A stretch of DNA of 17,513 nt from Clostridia bacterium (GCA_017959195.1 JAGDBE010000130.1:1-17513), one strand, 5' to 3'. Shown: positions 6,025-12,988, counted from the stretch's first letter. The notes: generated by a model not told the origin, from the sequence alone. Translations and numbers: made by a program.

Positions 6025-7869
6025 TTATTTAATCTTTAACGCCCTTATCGCATTGAGGATTGCGAGAAACGCGGTTCCTACGTCTGCAAAAATCGCAAGC
6101 CACATGTTTGCAAGCCCCATGACGCTTAAAATCATCACCGCCGCTTTAACCGCAAGCGCAAAAAAGATATTTTGCTTCACTATTTTCATGGTTTTTGCGG
6201 ATATTTTAATCGCGAGCGGAATCTTAGAAAGGTTGTCGTCCATAAGCACGACGTTTGAAGCTTCTATCGCGGCGTCGCTGCCGATAACCCCCATCGCTAT
6301 TCCGACGTCGGACGCAGTCAGCACCGGCGCGTCGTTTATTCCGTCGCCCGCGAAGGCGGTTATTCTTTTTTCGGCCTTGTTTTCCGAAATAATTTTTTCG
6401 GCTATCCCGACTTTGTCCGCAGGTAAAAGTTCAAAATACGCCTTTTCTATTCCGAGTTCCCGTGCAACCGATTTTCCCGACGACTCCTTGTCTCCCGTCA
6501 GCATAACCGGCTCGGCTCCGTACTTTTTAAGCGTTTCCAGAGCTTCCTTTGCACCGTCTTTTATCATATCTTTTACGGCGATAACCCCCGCGTAAACCCC
6601 GGAAACCGAAACGTATGCCGCGGTGCCCTCACCCTTAAATTCTTCAAATTCAATGTTTTCGTCATACATAAGCGTCTTGTTTCCGACGCTTATATTTTTG
6701 CCGTCAACAAGCGCTCTTATACCTTTTCCGACTGACTGCTCCGCGTTTTCAACCACAGCGCCCGATATGTCGGCGTTGTTTCTTAATGCCGCCGCAATCG
6801 GGTGTCCGGAATATTTTTCCGCCGCCGCGGCGTAATAAAGAAGCTCTTTTTCGGTAAATCCGTTTGCGCTTCTGATTTCGGATACCTCGAATTTTCCCTT
6901 TGTGAGCGTGCCCGTCTTGTCAAAAATGACGGTTTTCAACTTGGACAGCGCCTCGATATAAACGGCACCTTTAATCAGTATTCCGTTTTTCGACGCTCCG
7001 CCTATTCCGCAGAAAAACGACAGCGGAACGGATATTACGAGCGCGCACGGGCATGAAACCACGAGAAAGATAAGTCCGCTCTTGACGTGCGATGCAAAAT
7101 CGCCGTAAATCAGCGTGGGAATCAATACTATAAGGACTGCGAGCAGACAAACCGCGGGAGTATAATATTTTGCGAATTTCGTGATGAAATTCTCGGATTT
7201 CGACTTCTTTTCGGCGCTTTTTTCGGTAAGCTCAAGTATTTTTGCCACCGTCGATTCGGAATACGGCTTTAACACCCTGGCATAAAGCGTACCGCTTATA
7301 TTAACGCAGCCGCTCGTAAGCCTTGAATCTTCCTTTACGGCAACGGGAGACGCCTCGCCCGTAAGAGATACGGTGTCGATATACGACTCCCCTTTCAGTA
7401 CGACACAGTCAACTGGTATTCTTTCGCCGCTCTTTATGAGGATAACGTCGCCTACCGAAATTTCTTCGGGGGAAACGACGTTGATTTCACCGTTTTCCTC
7501 TACCCTGTTTGCGTAGTCAGGTCTTATATCCATCAGCGCGGTTATGGATTTTCTCGTCTTTGAGACGGCGCAGCTCTGGAAAAGCTCCCCTATCTGATAC
7601 AAAATCAGTACCATTACCGCTTCGGAATACTCTTTAAGCGCATATGCGCCGAGAGTCGCCGCAAGCATGAGGAAATTCTCGTCGAAAATGCGTCCCGAAG
7701 CAATATTCAGCGCCGCTTTTTTTATTACGTCGTATCCGACTACGATATAAGGCGCAAGAAACGCAAGTGCGCGCACAAGCGCATACTCTTCCGGTATGAA
7801 AATGCACAAAAGGAAGAGTACGAGCGATATTATTATCCTGTAAAGAAGTTTTTTCTGCTTTTTAGTCAT
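6025..7869 (-). CDS. P1B-type heavy-metal ATPase, probably Zn2+/Cd2+/Pb2+ exporter
   Basis: 614 residues, about eight membrane helices. It carries SLTGEA (168-173) in the actuator domain, the metal-transfer motif CPC at 273-275, DKTGT with phosphorylated Asp317, the HP locus YSGHPIA (His356-Pro357), MLTGD (about 456-460) and GDGINDAP (508-515). After that, Lys575 in the seventh helix and Asp596 with a following Gly in the eighth match the P1B-2 (CadA/ZntA) pattern rather than the copper pattern. The N-terminal HMA domain that CadA proteins usually carry is absent and is encoded separately just upstream. ATG at 7869 follows the HMA stop by one codon, in the same frame, with no recognisable Shine-Dalgarno (sequence before it is TAAAATAAAAA). 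Translation is probably coupled. Regulated with the ArsR gene. Confidence 0.95.
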   Translation of the reverse strand: MTKKQKKLLYRIIISLVLFLLCIFIPEEYALVRALAFLAPYIVVGYDVIKKAALNIASGRIFDENFLMLAATLGAYALKEYSEAVMVLILYQIGELFQSCAVSKTRKSITALMDIRPDYANRVEENGEINVVSPEEISVGDVILIKSGERIPVDCVVLKGESYIDTVSLTGEASPVAVKEDSRLTSGCVNISGTLYARVLKPYSESTVAKILELTEKSAEKKSKSENFITKFAKYYTPAVCLLAVLIVLIPTLIYGDFASHVKSGLIFLVVSCPCALVISVPLSFFCGIGGASKNGILIKGAVYIEALSKLKTVIFDKTGTLTKGKFEVSEIRSANGFTEKELLYYAAAAEKYSGHPIAAALRNNADISGAVVENAEQSVGKGIRALVDGKNISVGNKTLMYDENIEFEEFKGEGTAAYVSVSGVYAGVIAVKDMIKDGAKEALETLKKYGAEPVMLTGDKESSGKSVARELGIEKAYFELLPADKVGIAEKIISENKAEKRITAFAGDGINDAPVLTASDVGIAMGVIGSDAAIEASNVVLMDDNLSKIPLAIKISAKTMKIVKQNIFFALAVKAAVMILSVMGLANMWLAIFADVGTAFLAILNAIRALKIK

Positions 7870-7872
7870 TTT

Positions 7873-8091
7873 TTATTTTATAATCGTGCAGTCCGGTTCT
7901 ATTTTTTTGGCAATCTTAGCCATTTCGTCAACGATTTTGTCAAATTTGCTTTCTTCCGCGTCAAGCGTTATTTTCTGAGTAAGAAAACTAACGGAAACGC
8001 TGTTTACTCCGTCGAGTTTCGCAATACCTTCCTCGATTTTTGCGGCGCAGTGCGCGCAATCAAGGTCCTCTACCTTAAATACCTTTACCAT
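7873..8091 (-). CDS. Free-standing HMA metal-binding domain protein
   Basis: 72 residues forming one HMA (ferredoxin-like) domain. The metal-binding CxxC pair is Cys12 and Cys15 in DLDCAHCAAKIE, followed by the usual KLDGVNSVSVSF strand-turn. Asp11 right before the CxxC fits Zn/Cd/Pb-type HMA domains better than the Met-Thr seen in copper ones. It could act as a soluble chaperone or a detached metal-sensing domain for the adjacent ATPase. The start has AGAGG upstream; the gene follows the ArsR stop by 27 bases. Its TAA stop is directly followed, in frame, by AAA and then the ATPase ATG, so it reads as an ATPase N-terminal domain cut off by a stop codon. Confidence 0.92.
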   Translation of the reverse strand: MVKVFKVEDLDCAHCAAKIEEGIAKLDGVNSVSVSFLTQKITLDAEESKFDKIVDEMAKIAKKIEPDCTIIK

Positions 8092-8118
8092 TACTCTGCC
8101 TCTTTTCGATATAAATTA

Positions 8119-8424
8119 TTATTCGTTGATATGCTCCGCACCCTGTGCGATAATCGTCTTTACGTGGTCGTCGGCAAGCGAATAATACACGACTTTGCCG
8201 TCTCTGCGGTATTTTACGAGCTCCGCCTGCTTGAGAATCCTCAACTGATGCGATACCGCCGACACCGAAACGCCGAGCAGTTCCGAAATATCGCAGACGC
8301 ACAGTTCTTCACGCATGAGCGCCGAAAGAATCCTTATTCTCGTTGAATCCCCGAAAACCTTGTACAGTTCCGCAAGCTTCATCATCTCTTCGTCTGTATA
8401 ACCGCCCGATTTTGCGTTCTCCAC
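8119..8424 (-). CDS. ArsR/SmtB-family metal-sensing repressor (core), N-terminus split off by an in-frame stop
   Basis: 101 residues from GTG at 8424. The winged-helix core reads VFGDSTRIRIL, ELCVCDISELLGV and SVSAVSHQLRILKQAELV (recognition helix). The alpha5 metal site is complete: Asp85, His87, His98 and Glu101 have the D-x-H-x10-H-x2-E spacing of SmtB/CzrA zinc sensors. Cys42 and Cys44 in ELCVC correspond to the CadC/ZiaR alpha3N cysteines, but the N-terminal cysteine side of that site is missing from this ORF. Directly upstream, in the same frame, is a 20-codon piece with the expected N-terminus, ended by TAA at 8428-8430. The GTG has no good ribosome binding site (GAGG is 14 bases away), so reinitiation after the stop is the likely route. 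First gene of the operon; it should repress itself, the HMA gene and the ATPase. Confidence 0.9.
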   Translation of the reverse strand: MENAKSGGYTDEEMMKLAELYKVFGDSTRIRILSALMREELCVCDISELLGVSVSAVSHQLRILKQAELVKYRRDGKVVYYSLADDHVKTIIAQGAEHINE

Positions 8425-8427
8425 CGC

Positions 8428-8490
8428 TTACTTGTGAACCTCGGTTATCTCGCACTCCGGCGCGTTTATATCGGTTTTCTTACCTTTCAC
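8428..8490 (-). other. 20-codon ORF: detached N-terminus of the ArsR-type regulator
   Basis: GTG at 8490, nine bases after AAGGAGG (8506-8500), opens a frame of 20 codons ending with TAA at 8428-8430. It contains PECEITEVHK. Clostridial members of this regulator family, as I remember them, begin with a Cys-x-x-Thr-x-Ile-His segment the same distance ahead of the LAEL(F/Y)KVFGD core, so the piece aligns without a gap across the stop. It is in frame with the ORF that begins at 8424. It may be the remains of a full-length 124-codon gene, or a translated leader peptide that sets up reinitiation. Confidence 0.7.
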
Positions 8491-8515
8491 TTGCCTTCGC
8501 CTCCTTTTCTTTCTG

Positions 8516-8545
8516 CAAACATTTGAACATCTGTTCAAATGTTTG
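8516..8545. promoter_or_regulatory. ArsR/SmtB-type operator
   Basis: A perfect inverted repeat with 13-base arms: CAAACATTTGAAC, spacer ATCT, GTTCAAATGTTTG. The inner part TTGAACA..TGTTCAA is typical of ArsR/SmtB/CadC operators. It covers about +1 to +30 relative to the predicted start at about 8546, so a bound repressor would block early transcription. Metal binding should release it. Confidence 0.88.
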
Positions 8546-8552
8546 TGATTTT

Positions 8553-8581
8553 ATTATAGCACCCCTTTTCCGAAATGTCAA
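8553..8581 (-). promoter_or_regulatory. Sigma-A promoter of the metal-resistance operon
   Basis: Minus strand TTGACA (8581-8576), 17-base spacer, TATAAT (8558-8553), exact consensus. It is directly followed by the operator, so strong basal activity is presumably held off by the repressor. Confidence 0.92.
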
Positions 8582-8599
8582 TAGGTTTTGCAAAAATTA

Positions 8600-8639
8600 A
8601 TAAAAAATTGCTTCCTGCGTTTTTCCGCAGGAAGCAATT
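8600..8639 (-). terminator. Terminator of the SPFH/zinc-ribbon/TPM operon
   Basis: A 14-bp perfect stem: AATTGCTTCCTGCG (8606-8619) facing CGCAGGAAGCAATT (8626-8639), 6-base loop. On the minus strand it is followed by a T-rich run. It starts 18 bases after the TPM gene's stop. Confidence 0.9.
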
Positions 8640-8657
8640 CAAAGTATTCGGTTTTAA

Positions 8658-9479
8658 TTAAAATCTTCCGCCGCCTCCGCCGTGAACTCTTCCGGAAGAG
8701 CTCCTGTGCGTTGATGACGAGCCGGATGAGGAATCGTCTTTTATCCTTACTCTCGTGACGTAGCTTCCGACAAATCTGTCGTAAGAGCCCGTAAGCATGA
8801 GGCTTCCGTTTACGAAATAGTCGCCTGCGGAAGGCTGCGGTCTTACCGATTTCAGCTGCGCTTTAAGCACGGAAATCACGATAAGTGCGATAATAAGTCC
8901 CACAACCGCGCCTATACCGAGGTTTGCCGGCAGACTTTCGAGATTCATTCCCGAAGAGCTTTTGCCGCTTCCGTTTTTCGACTCGGAAACAAGGTCCCTC
9001 ACGTCATAAGAGAACGTCCGGAACGCGTCATAGTAATTTCCGCTTGCAAGGTCGGAAACTATATCTTCTCCGAGGTTGCTTATGTCGCGGTCGTTTATCG
9101 CCTTTATTCCGTAGCCTTCGGTCGAAATCCGGTATGCGTTGTATTCGCCGAGATACAGAAGAAGCAGACATCCGTCGTAGTCGCTGCCGTAGCCGTAACC
9201 GGTATAATCGTAATAGTCGTCGGCATACTCTATTTCGTTCTTTCCGCCAAGGTCGGTCGTCGTAACTATTACTATGTCGAATTTATACTTTTCGCGTATT
9301 CCGCCGATTATGCTTTCAAGATTTTCTCTTTCGCTTTCGTCAAGAACTGAAGCTCCGTCGACCACTCTCGCAAGATATGGGTTTACGCACTCGCCGTCGC
9401 CGGACGCAAAAACGCAAACGCCCGAAATAATTATAAGTACGAGGATCGCCGAAAGAAGTTTTACTGTATTTTTACTCAT
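8658..9479 (-). CDS. TPM-domain membrane protein (YdjH/YgcG-like)
   Basis: 273 residues from ATG at 9479, which has GAGGTGGGG just upstream. A longer frame from TTG at 9500 is rejected because it would start inside the previous gene. Residues about 7-26 are a hydrophobic signal segment (LLSAILVLIIISGVCVFA). A TPM domain follows: VVDGASVLDESERENLESII, then KFDIVIVTTTDLGG, YADDYYDYTGYGYG, GCLLLLYLGEYNAYRISTEGYG. A membrane helix (IGAVVGLIIALIVISVL) follows near residue 190-210. The C-terminus is Ser-rich, ending in a glycine tail typical of YgcG-type proteins. Predicted topology puts the TPM domain outside the cell. Last gene of the operon, 10 bases after the zinc-ribbon gene. TPM domains occur in proteins for photosystem repair and in poorly known membrane proteins; the biochemical role here is unknown. 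Confidence 0.88.
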   Translation of the reverse strand: MSKNTVKLLSAILVLIIISGVCVFASGDGECVNPYLARVVDGASVLDESERENLESIIGGIREKYKFDIVIVTTTDLGGKNEIEYADDYYDYTGYGYGSDYDGCLLLLYLGEYNAYRISTEGYGIKAINDRDISNLGEDIVSDLASGNYYDAFRTFSYDVRDLVSESKNGSGKSSSGMNLESLPANLGIGAVVGLIIALIVISVLKAQLKSVRPQPSAGDYFVNGSLMLTGSYDRFVGSYVTRVRIKDDSSSGSSSTHRSSSGRVHGGGGGRF

Positions 9480-9489
9480 ATTCCCCACC

Positions 9490-10692
9490 TCATTTCGCAA
9501 GAAGCTGGAGAATCAGCGTGCATACCGCCGTCGCCGCGGCGAAAATGCCCGCAAAAGTAATTCTCTTCTTGGTTTTGTCTACCGGCAGGTCTCCGACGAA
9601 TTTTCCCGTCTGTCCGTTCATGGCAAACGTGAATTTCTGTCCTTCGTACGTCGTCGAAAGCAGATAAACCGGGTAAAGCGCATAGCTTACCGTGCCCTCT
9701 TCAAGCGTAATGCCGCTTGACGCGCTGTTTGTGTTCGCAAACGGGTCTTCATACGAAGCGTTCTGCATCTGTCCGTATTTCCGGTTGAACAGGTCGCGCG
9801 AGAAGCTCCTTACGGAAGTATAGCCGCTGACCGTGCTTCTGAAAACGTCTATCGTACTCTGGCGGACTCTTTCGTTCGCACGCTTTTCGCTCGTCTTGTC
9901 GTCAACGTCGTATTTGTCTGCGAAAAATCCCGAAAGATACGCAGTCTGGAAAGGCACCGCGTCTCTGAAATCGAAAGGTTCTATCGATTCCATGAGGTCG
10001 TCGGGCATCTTCTGAGAACCGTCGACGGGAATATTCATAAATTGCATTTTTCCCGAGCGGAAAACGTCAAACGTGCTGACTTCGGTATATTTGTAATTGC
10101 CCGAAATCCACGTGCGCACCTTTTCGGCGTCAAATCTTGCAAACGAATCAACCTTTGAGCTGAAAAGCCAGAAAGGAACGTAAATTCCCTTAATTTCGTC
10201 TATATGATTTTCATCCTTGAAGAGCTTCGGCAAAAGGAATTTTCCGCTTATGTGCTGCTTGTATCTTTCCTTTGCCGCGTTCTTGTCGAGTTTGAACGGT
10301 ATTACGTAATCGGGTTTGAGCGCTCCCTTGAAACGTCCGACTACAACGACCTGGTTTCCGCAATACGGACATTCCGTTGCGGCGGTATTGTTGTCGCCTA
10401 TAATTTCTCCTCCGCAGGAATTGCATACGAAAACTGAAATGTTGTCAGTCTCGTTTTCGTCCCACTCCTTTATGGAGTTCTCGTCCCAGTTGAAGCTGTC
10501 TTTCGGCAGTCCGTCAACGTCAAAGACGCCGCTGTTGCCGGGAGCGTCTTCCGTCAGGACTTCGTCTTTCGGCAGCATTTCTTCCATGGAAAGCACCGTA
10601 TCGCAATACGGGCATTTCATCATCTGTAAGGACGAATCAAATTTTATTGTCCCGCCGCAGGCGGGACATTTATAATCAAGTAAACTGCTCAT
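9490..10692 (-). CDS. TFIIB-type zinc-ribbon membrane protein (YdjG-like)
   Basis: 400 residues. Two N-terminal zinc ribbons: CPAC at 9-12 with CPYC at 27-30, and CNSC at 90-93 with CPYC at 108-111. A central domain carries the family's IYVPFWLF motif and an aromatic-rich beta region. A C-terminal helix (FAGIFAAATAVCTLILQLL) near 378-398 looks like a membrane anchor. Homologues are sometimes misnamed 'PriA-like' because of the zinc fingers. ATG at 10692 has AAGG overlapping the SPFH stop region, with only 8 bases between the genes, so translation is probably coupled. In Bacillus subtilis the comparable YdjG acts with YdjH and YdjI (SPFH) at the membrane. That this trio forms a complex here is inference. 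Confidence 0.88.
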   Translation of the reverse strand: MSSLLDYKCPACGGTIKFDSSLQMMKCPYCDTVLSMEEMLPKDEVLTEDAPGNSGVFDVDGLPKDSFNWDENSIKEWDENETDNISVFVCNSCGGEIIGDNNTAATECPYCGNQVVVVGRFKGALKPDYVIPFKLDKNAAKERYKQHISGKFLLPKLFKDENHIDEIKGIYVPFWLFSSKVDSFARFDAEKVRTWISGNYKYTEVSTFDVFRSGKMQFMNIPVDGSQKMPDDLMESIEPFDFRDAVPFQTAYLSGFFADKYDVDDKTSEKRANERVRQSTIDVFRSTVSGYTSVRSFSRDLFNRKYGQMQNASYEDPFANTNSASSGITLEEGTVSYALYPVYLLSTTYEGQKFTFAMNGQTGKFVGDLPVDKTKKRITFAGIFAAATAVCTLILQLLAK

Positions 10693-10700
10693 TTTCAGCC

Positions 10701-12029
10701 TTATTTCTTGTCGTTGTCGTCAAAGGGGTCTCCGCATTCGGGACAGAATTTAGGCGGATTTTTGGGATCTTCGGGTTCCCAGCCGCACTTGTCGCACTTG
10801 TAGAGAGGTGCGCCTTCCGGCTTCTTTGCTCCGCAATTCTGGCAGAATTTGCCTTTGTTTACGGTTCCGCAAGAACAGGTCCAGCCGTTTTCTTCGGGTT
10901 TCTTCTTTCCGCATTCGGGGCAGAAATTACCCGTAGCAACTGCGCCGCACGAGCACTTCCACGAACCCGGAGCGGGTGCGGGAGCCGGCTGAGGAGCCGC
11001 CTGCTGTTGCTGCTGTTGCTGCTGACCCATTGCATAAAGTCCCTGTGTATTCATTGCGTTGCCTGTGTTCATGGCAAGTCCCATGCCCATAAAGCCCGCC
11101 ATAGCGCCGCTCTTGTTTGAAGCAGCCGCTCTCATAGCGTCCGACTGAGCGCTTGTAAGCGTTGCGGCAGCCATCGTGGGATCGCGGAGAATTGCAGCCT
11201 GTTGAGCCTTCTTGATGAGCTCGGCGTCTTCGTCCGGAAGTGTTACGCTGCCCAGAGCGACAGTAACTATCTTAAGACCGCGGAGTTTGCCCCACTTGTC
11301 CGAAAGAACGTCGTTCATAGCTTCTTCGAGCTCGGTGTTGTGCTGAACTATCTGATTCGGGCGGAGTCCGAGGTCGGAAAGTTTTCCGAACGCCGGCTGC
11401 AGCGCGCTTACGAATTCGGTTTTCAGCTGACCTTCGATAAGGTCTCTCGTGTAGTCTTTTTCAACGTTTCCGCATACGTTCGTGTAGAACAGAAGCGGAT
11501 CGGCGATTTTATATGAATAAACGCCCGACGCTCTTATCGAAACGTCGATGTCGAGCGCGATATTCTTGTCAACAACACGGAAAGGAATGGGATTCGGCGT
11601 ACCGAATTTGTTGTCGATGAGTTCCTTTGTGTTGAAATAGTAAACTCTCTGGTCCTTCGCGGTGTCTCCGCCGAACGTGAAACGTTTGCCTATCGTCTTG
11701 AAGGTGTCGATAATGCTCTGTCCCAGAGAACCTGCAAATATGCTGGGTTCGGTTGATTTGTCGTATGTATATTCGCCGGGTTCGGCACACACTTCAACAA
11801 TTTTGCCCTGTTCAACGATAATCATGCACTGTCCGTCGGCAACGGCAATTCCGCTTCCGTTGGAAATGATGTTATCGCTTCCTTTTGTGTTTGACGAGCG
11901 CTGTCCTATTCTCTTTTCGCCTTTTACCACGAGGGTTGTTGCGGGAATTGCTTCACAGTAGAAAAACTCCTTCCACTGGTCGGCAAGCGTTCCGCCCAAT
12001 GCTCCTGTAATCGCCTTGATAAGTCCCAT
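10701..12029 (-). CDS. SPFH-domain protein with C-terminal zinc ribbons (YdjI-like)
   Basis: 442 residues from ATG at 12029 (AAGGA 7 bases upstream). A longer frame to 12131 is rejected because it reads through the promoter and leader. The start MGLIKAITGALGGTLADQWKE and the body up to about residue 280 match the SPFH / 'virion core protein' family (YdjI), a relative of stomatin/flotillin that assembles on membranes. Then comes an Ala/Met-rich stretch (280-335), eight Gln (336-343), a Pro-Ala linker, and three short zinc ribbons: Cys359/361/370/373, Cys385/387/396/399 and Cys412/415/429/432. No membrane helix is evident; attachment is probably through the YdjG/YdjH-like partners. First gene of the three-gene operon. 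A pspA gene, adjacent in Bacillus, is not here. Confidence 0.9.
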   Translation of the reverse strand: MGLIKAITGALGGTLADQWKEFFYCEAIPATTLVVKGEKRIGQRSSNTKGSDNIISNGSGIAVADGQCMIIVEQGKIVEVCAEPGEYTYDKSTEPSIFAGSLGQSIIDTFKTIGKRFTFGGDTAKDQRVYYFNTKELIDNKFGTPNPIPFRVVDKNIALDIDVSIRASGVYSYKIADPLLFYTNVCGNVEKDYTRDLIEGQLKTEFVSALQPAFGKLSDLGLRPNQIVQHNTELEEAMNDVLSDKWGKLRGLKIVTVALGSVTLPDEDAELIKKAQQAAILRDPTMAAATLTSAQSDAMRAAASNKSGAMAGFMGMGLAMNTGNAMNTQGLYAMGQQQQQQQQAAPQPAPAPAPGSWKCSCGAVATGNFCPECGKKKPEENGWTCSCGTVNKGKFCQNCGAKKPEGAPLYKCDKCGWEPEDPKNPPKFCPECGDPFDDNDKK

Positions 12030-12073
12030 GTTCAATCCTTCTTTCTTTATACTTTTTACGACTTTTTCCGCCG

Positions 12074-12097
12074 TACAATATATTGTATAATATATTG
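12074..12097. promoter_or_regulatory. Inverted repeat at the predicted start of the SPFH operon (candidate operator)
   Basis: CAATATATT (12076-12084), GTAT, AATATATTG (12089-12097) is a perfect 9-bp-arm inverted repeat. It overlaps a second perfect palindrome, TACAATATATTGTA (12074-12087). It spans about +1 to +23 of the predicted transcript, a typical repressor position. Because it is A/T-only apart from the ends, chance or weak RNA structure is possible. Confidence 0.45.
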
Positions 12098-12102
12098 ATA
12101 TA

Positions 12103-12131
12103 ATTATAACACAATTTATATTGCATGTCAA
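12103..12131 (-). promoter_or_regulatory. Sigma-A promoter of the SPFH operon
   Basis: Minus strand TTGACA (12131-12126), 17-base spacer, TATAAT (12108-12103), exact consensus. The leader to the SPFH ATG is about 67 bases. The Bacillus ydj genes are induced by the envelope-stress factor SigW, but here the motif is a housekeeping one. Confidence 0.9.
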
Positions 12132-12167
12132 TTAAAAATATACCGCTTTTTACAAAAACAAAACATC

Positions 12168-12198
12168 AAAAAAACGGCGGATTATCCCGCCGTTTTTT
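12168..12198 (-). terminator. Terminator of the PF06541-type gene
   Basis: AACGGCGG and CCGCCGTT form the core of a 12-bp stem (12169-12180 with 12187-12198) around a 6-base loop. A and T runs on both sides give a U-tract in either direction. It lies just after the stop of the minus-strand gene at 12209. Confidence 0.9.
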
Positions 12199-12208
12199 AC
12201 TTTTTCAT

Positions 12209-12988
12209 TTAATTGCCGTCATTTTTGCCGTCTTGATTTTTGTCTTTGTCTTTCTTTTCAAAATCGAAGAAATCCTGAATCAAGCCCTTGAAATCACGCT
12301 TTTGAAGCCTTTTTGCAATATGTCCCTTGCGCCCGGCCATGACAAAAAGACTTATTCTCGCAACGGCCCTGTGGTAAAATTCTCCCTGCGTGCTTAAAAT
12401 GCGGTTTACGGTTTCCGTCATGTGATTCTGAAAGCCCTCGTCGATAGACGCGACCTTGAACTGGAAGTCGGAAATTGCGGAAACGGTCAAAGTAATGTCC
12501 ACGGATATTATCGCAATAAAGATAAACGACAGTATGTTAAGCATAAGGTCGGGACACTTTGAAATCACCTTGTCGGCAGCCGGTATCAATAATTTCATAA
12601 TTATAATCGCCGCAACGCCGAAGCCCAGCGACGTGGGAACGCTGGTTCTGCCGTTGATGTTGAGCGGATACGCGCTGTAATCCCACCATCTCGCGTTGAA
12701 AACCTTTTCGAGAAACCACGAAGTCGGGTATTCAAGAATCATGCTTACGATAAAACCGACAATCAATATCATCCACCATTTGATTTCGGGAATTTTACCA
12801 GCCTTTATCAGATCGTAAATAATGAAAAAGATTATTGCGCCGAAGCCGTATATGGGGCATACCGGGCCGTAAAGAAAGCCCCTGTTGCTCCACTTGTGCT
12901 CACAAATCGTGCAGAAAATGCTCTCCCATACCCATCCGAGAAAGCTGAATATAAAAAATATAACGGTATATCTGTTCAAGAGTCTCAA
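12209..12988 (-). CDS. PF06541-type multi-pass membrane protein ('putative ABC transporter permease')
   Basis: 259 residues from TTG at 12988, seven bases after GGAGG. About five membrane helices lie in residues 8-185. The family signature is visible: FLGWVWES (16-23), RGFLYGPVCPIYGFGA (36-51), EYPTSWFLEKVF, and a WWDYSAYPLNINGR segment. The last 70 residues are cytoplasmic in character and end in a Lys/Asp-rich tail. The family is often annotated as a CmpB-like ABC permease, but no ATPase gene is nearby and I do not know a proven function. It is a single-gene transcription unit between its own promoter and terminator. Confidence 0.82.
   Translation of the reverse strand: MRLLNRYTVIFFIFSFLGWVWESIFCTICEHKWSNRGFLYGPVCPIYGFGAIIFFIIYDLIKAGKIPEIKWWMILIVGFIVSMILEYPTSWFLEKVFNARWWDYSAYPLNINGRTSVPTSLGFGVAAIIIMKLLIPAADKVISKCPDLMLNILSFIFIAIISVDITLTVSAISDFQFKVASIDEGFQNHMTETVNRILSTQGEFYHRAVARISLFVMAGRKGHIAKRLQKRDFKGLIQDFFDFEKKDKDKNQDGKNDGN

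Noticed and set aside
6025..8490. Organism-wide recoding of TAA as an explanation for the in-frame stops
   Set aside because: TAA clearly ends upp, the HD gene, fba, dxs and the ArsR-type gene at the expected protein lengths, so TAA is a normal stop here.
12030..12131. Extended N-terminus of the SPFH protein
   Set aside because: The extra 34 codons cross the -35/-10 promoter and the leader. The family start MGLIKAITGALGG with AAGGA upstream fits ATG 12029.
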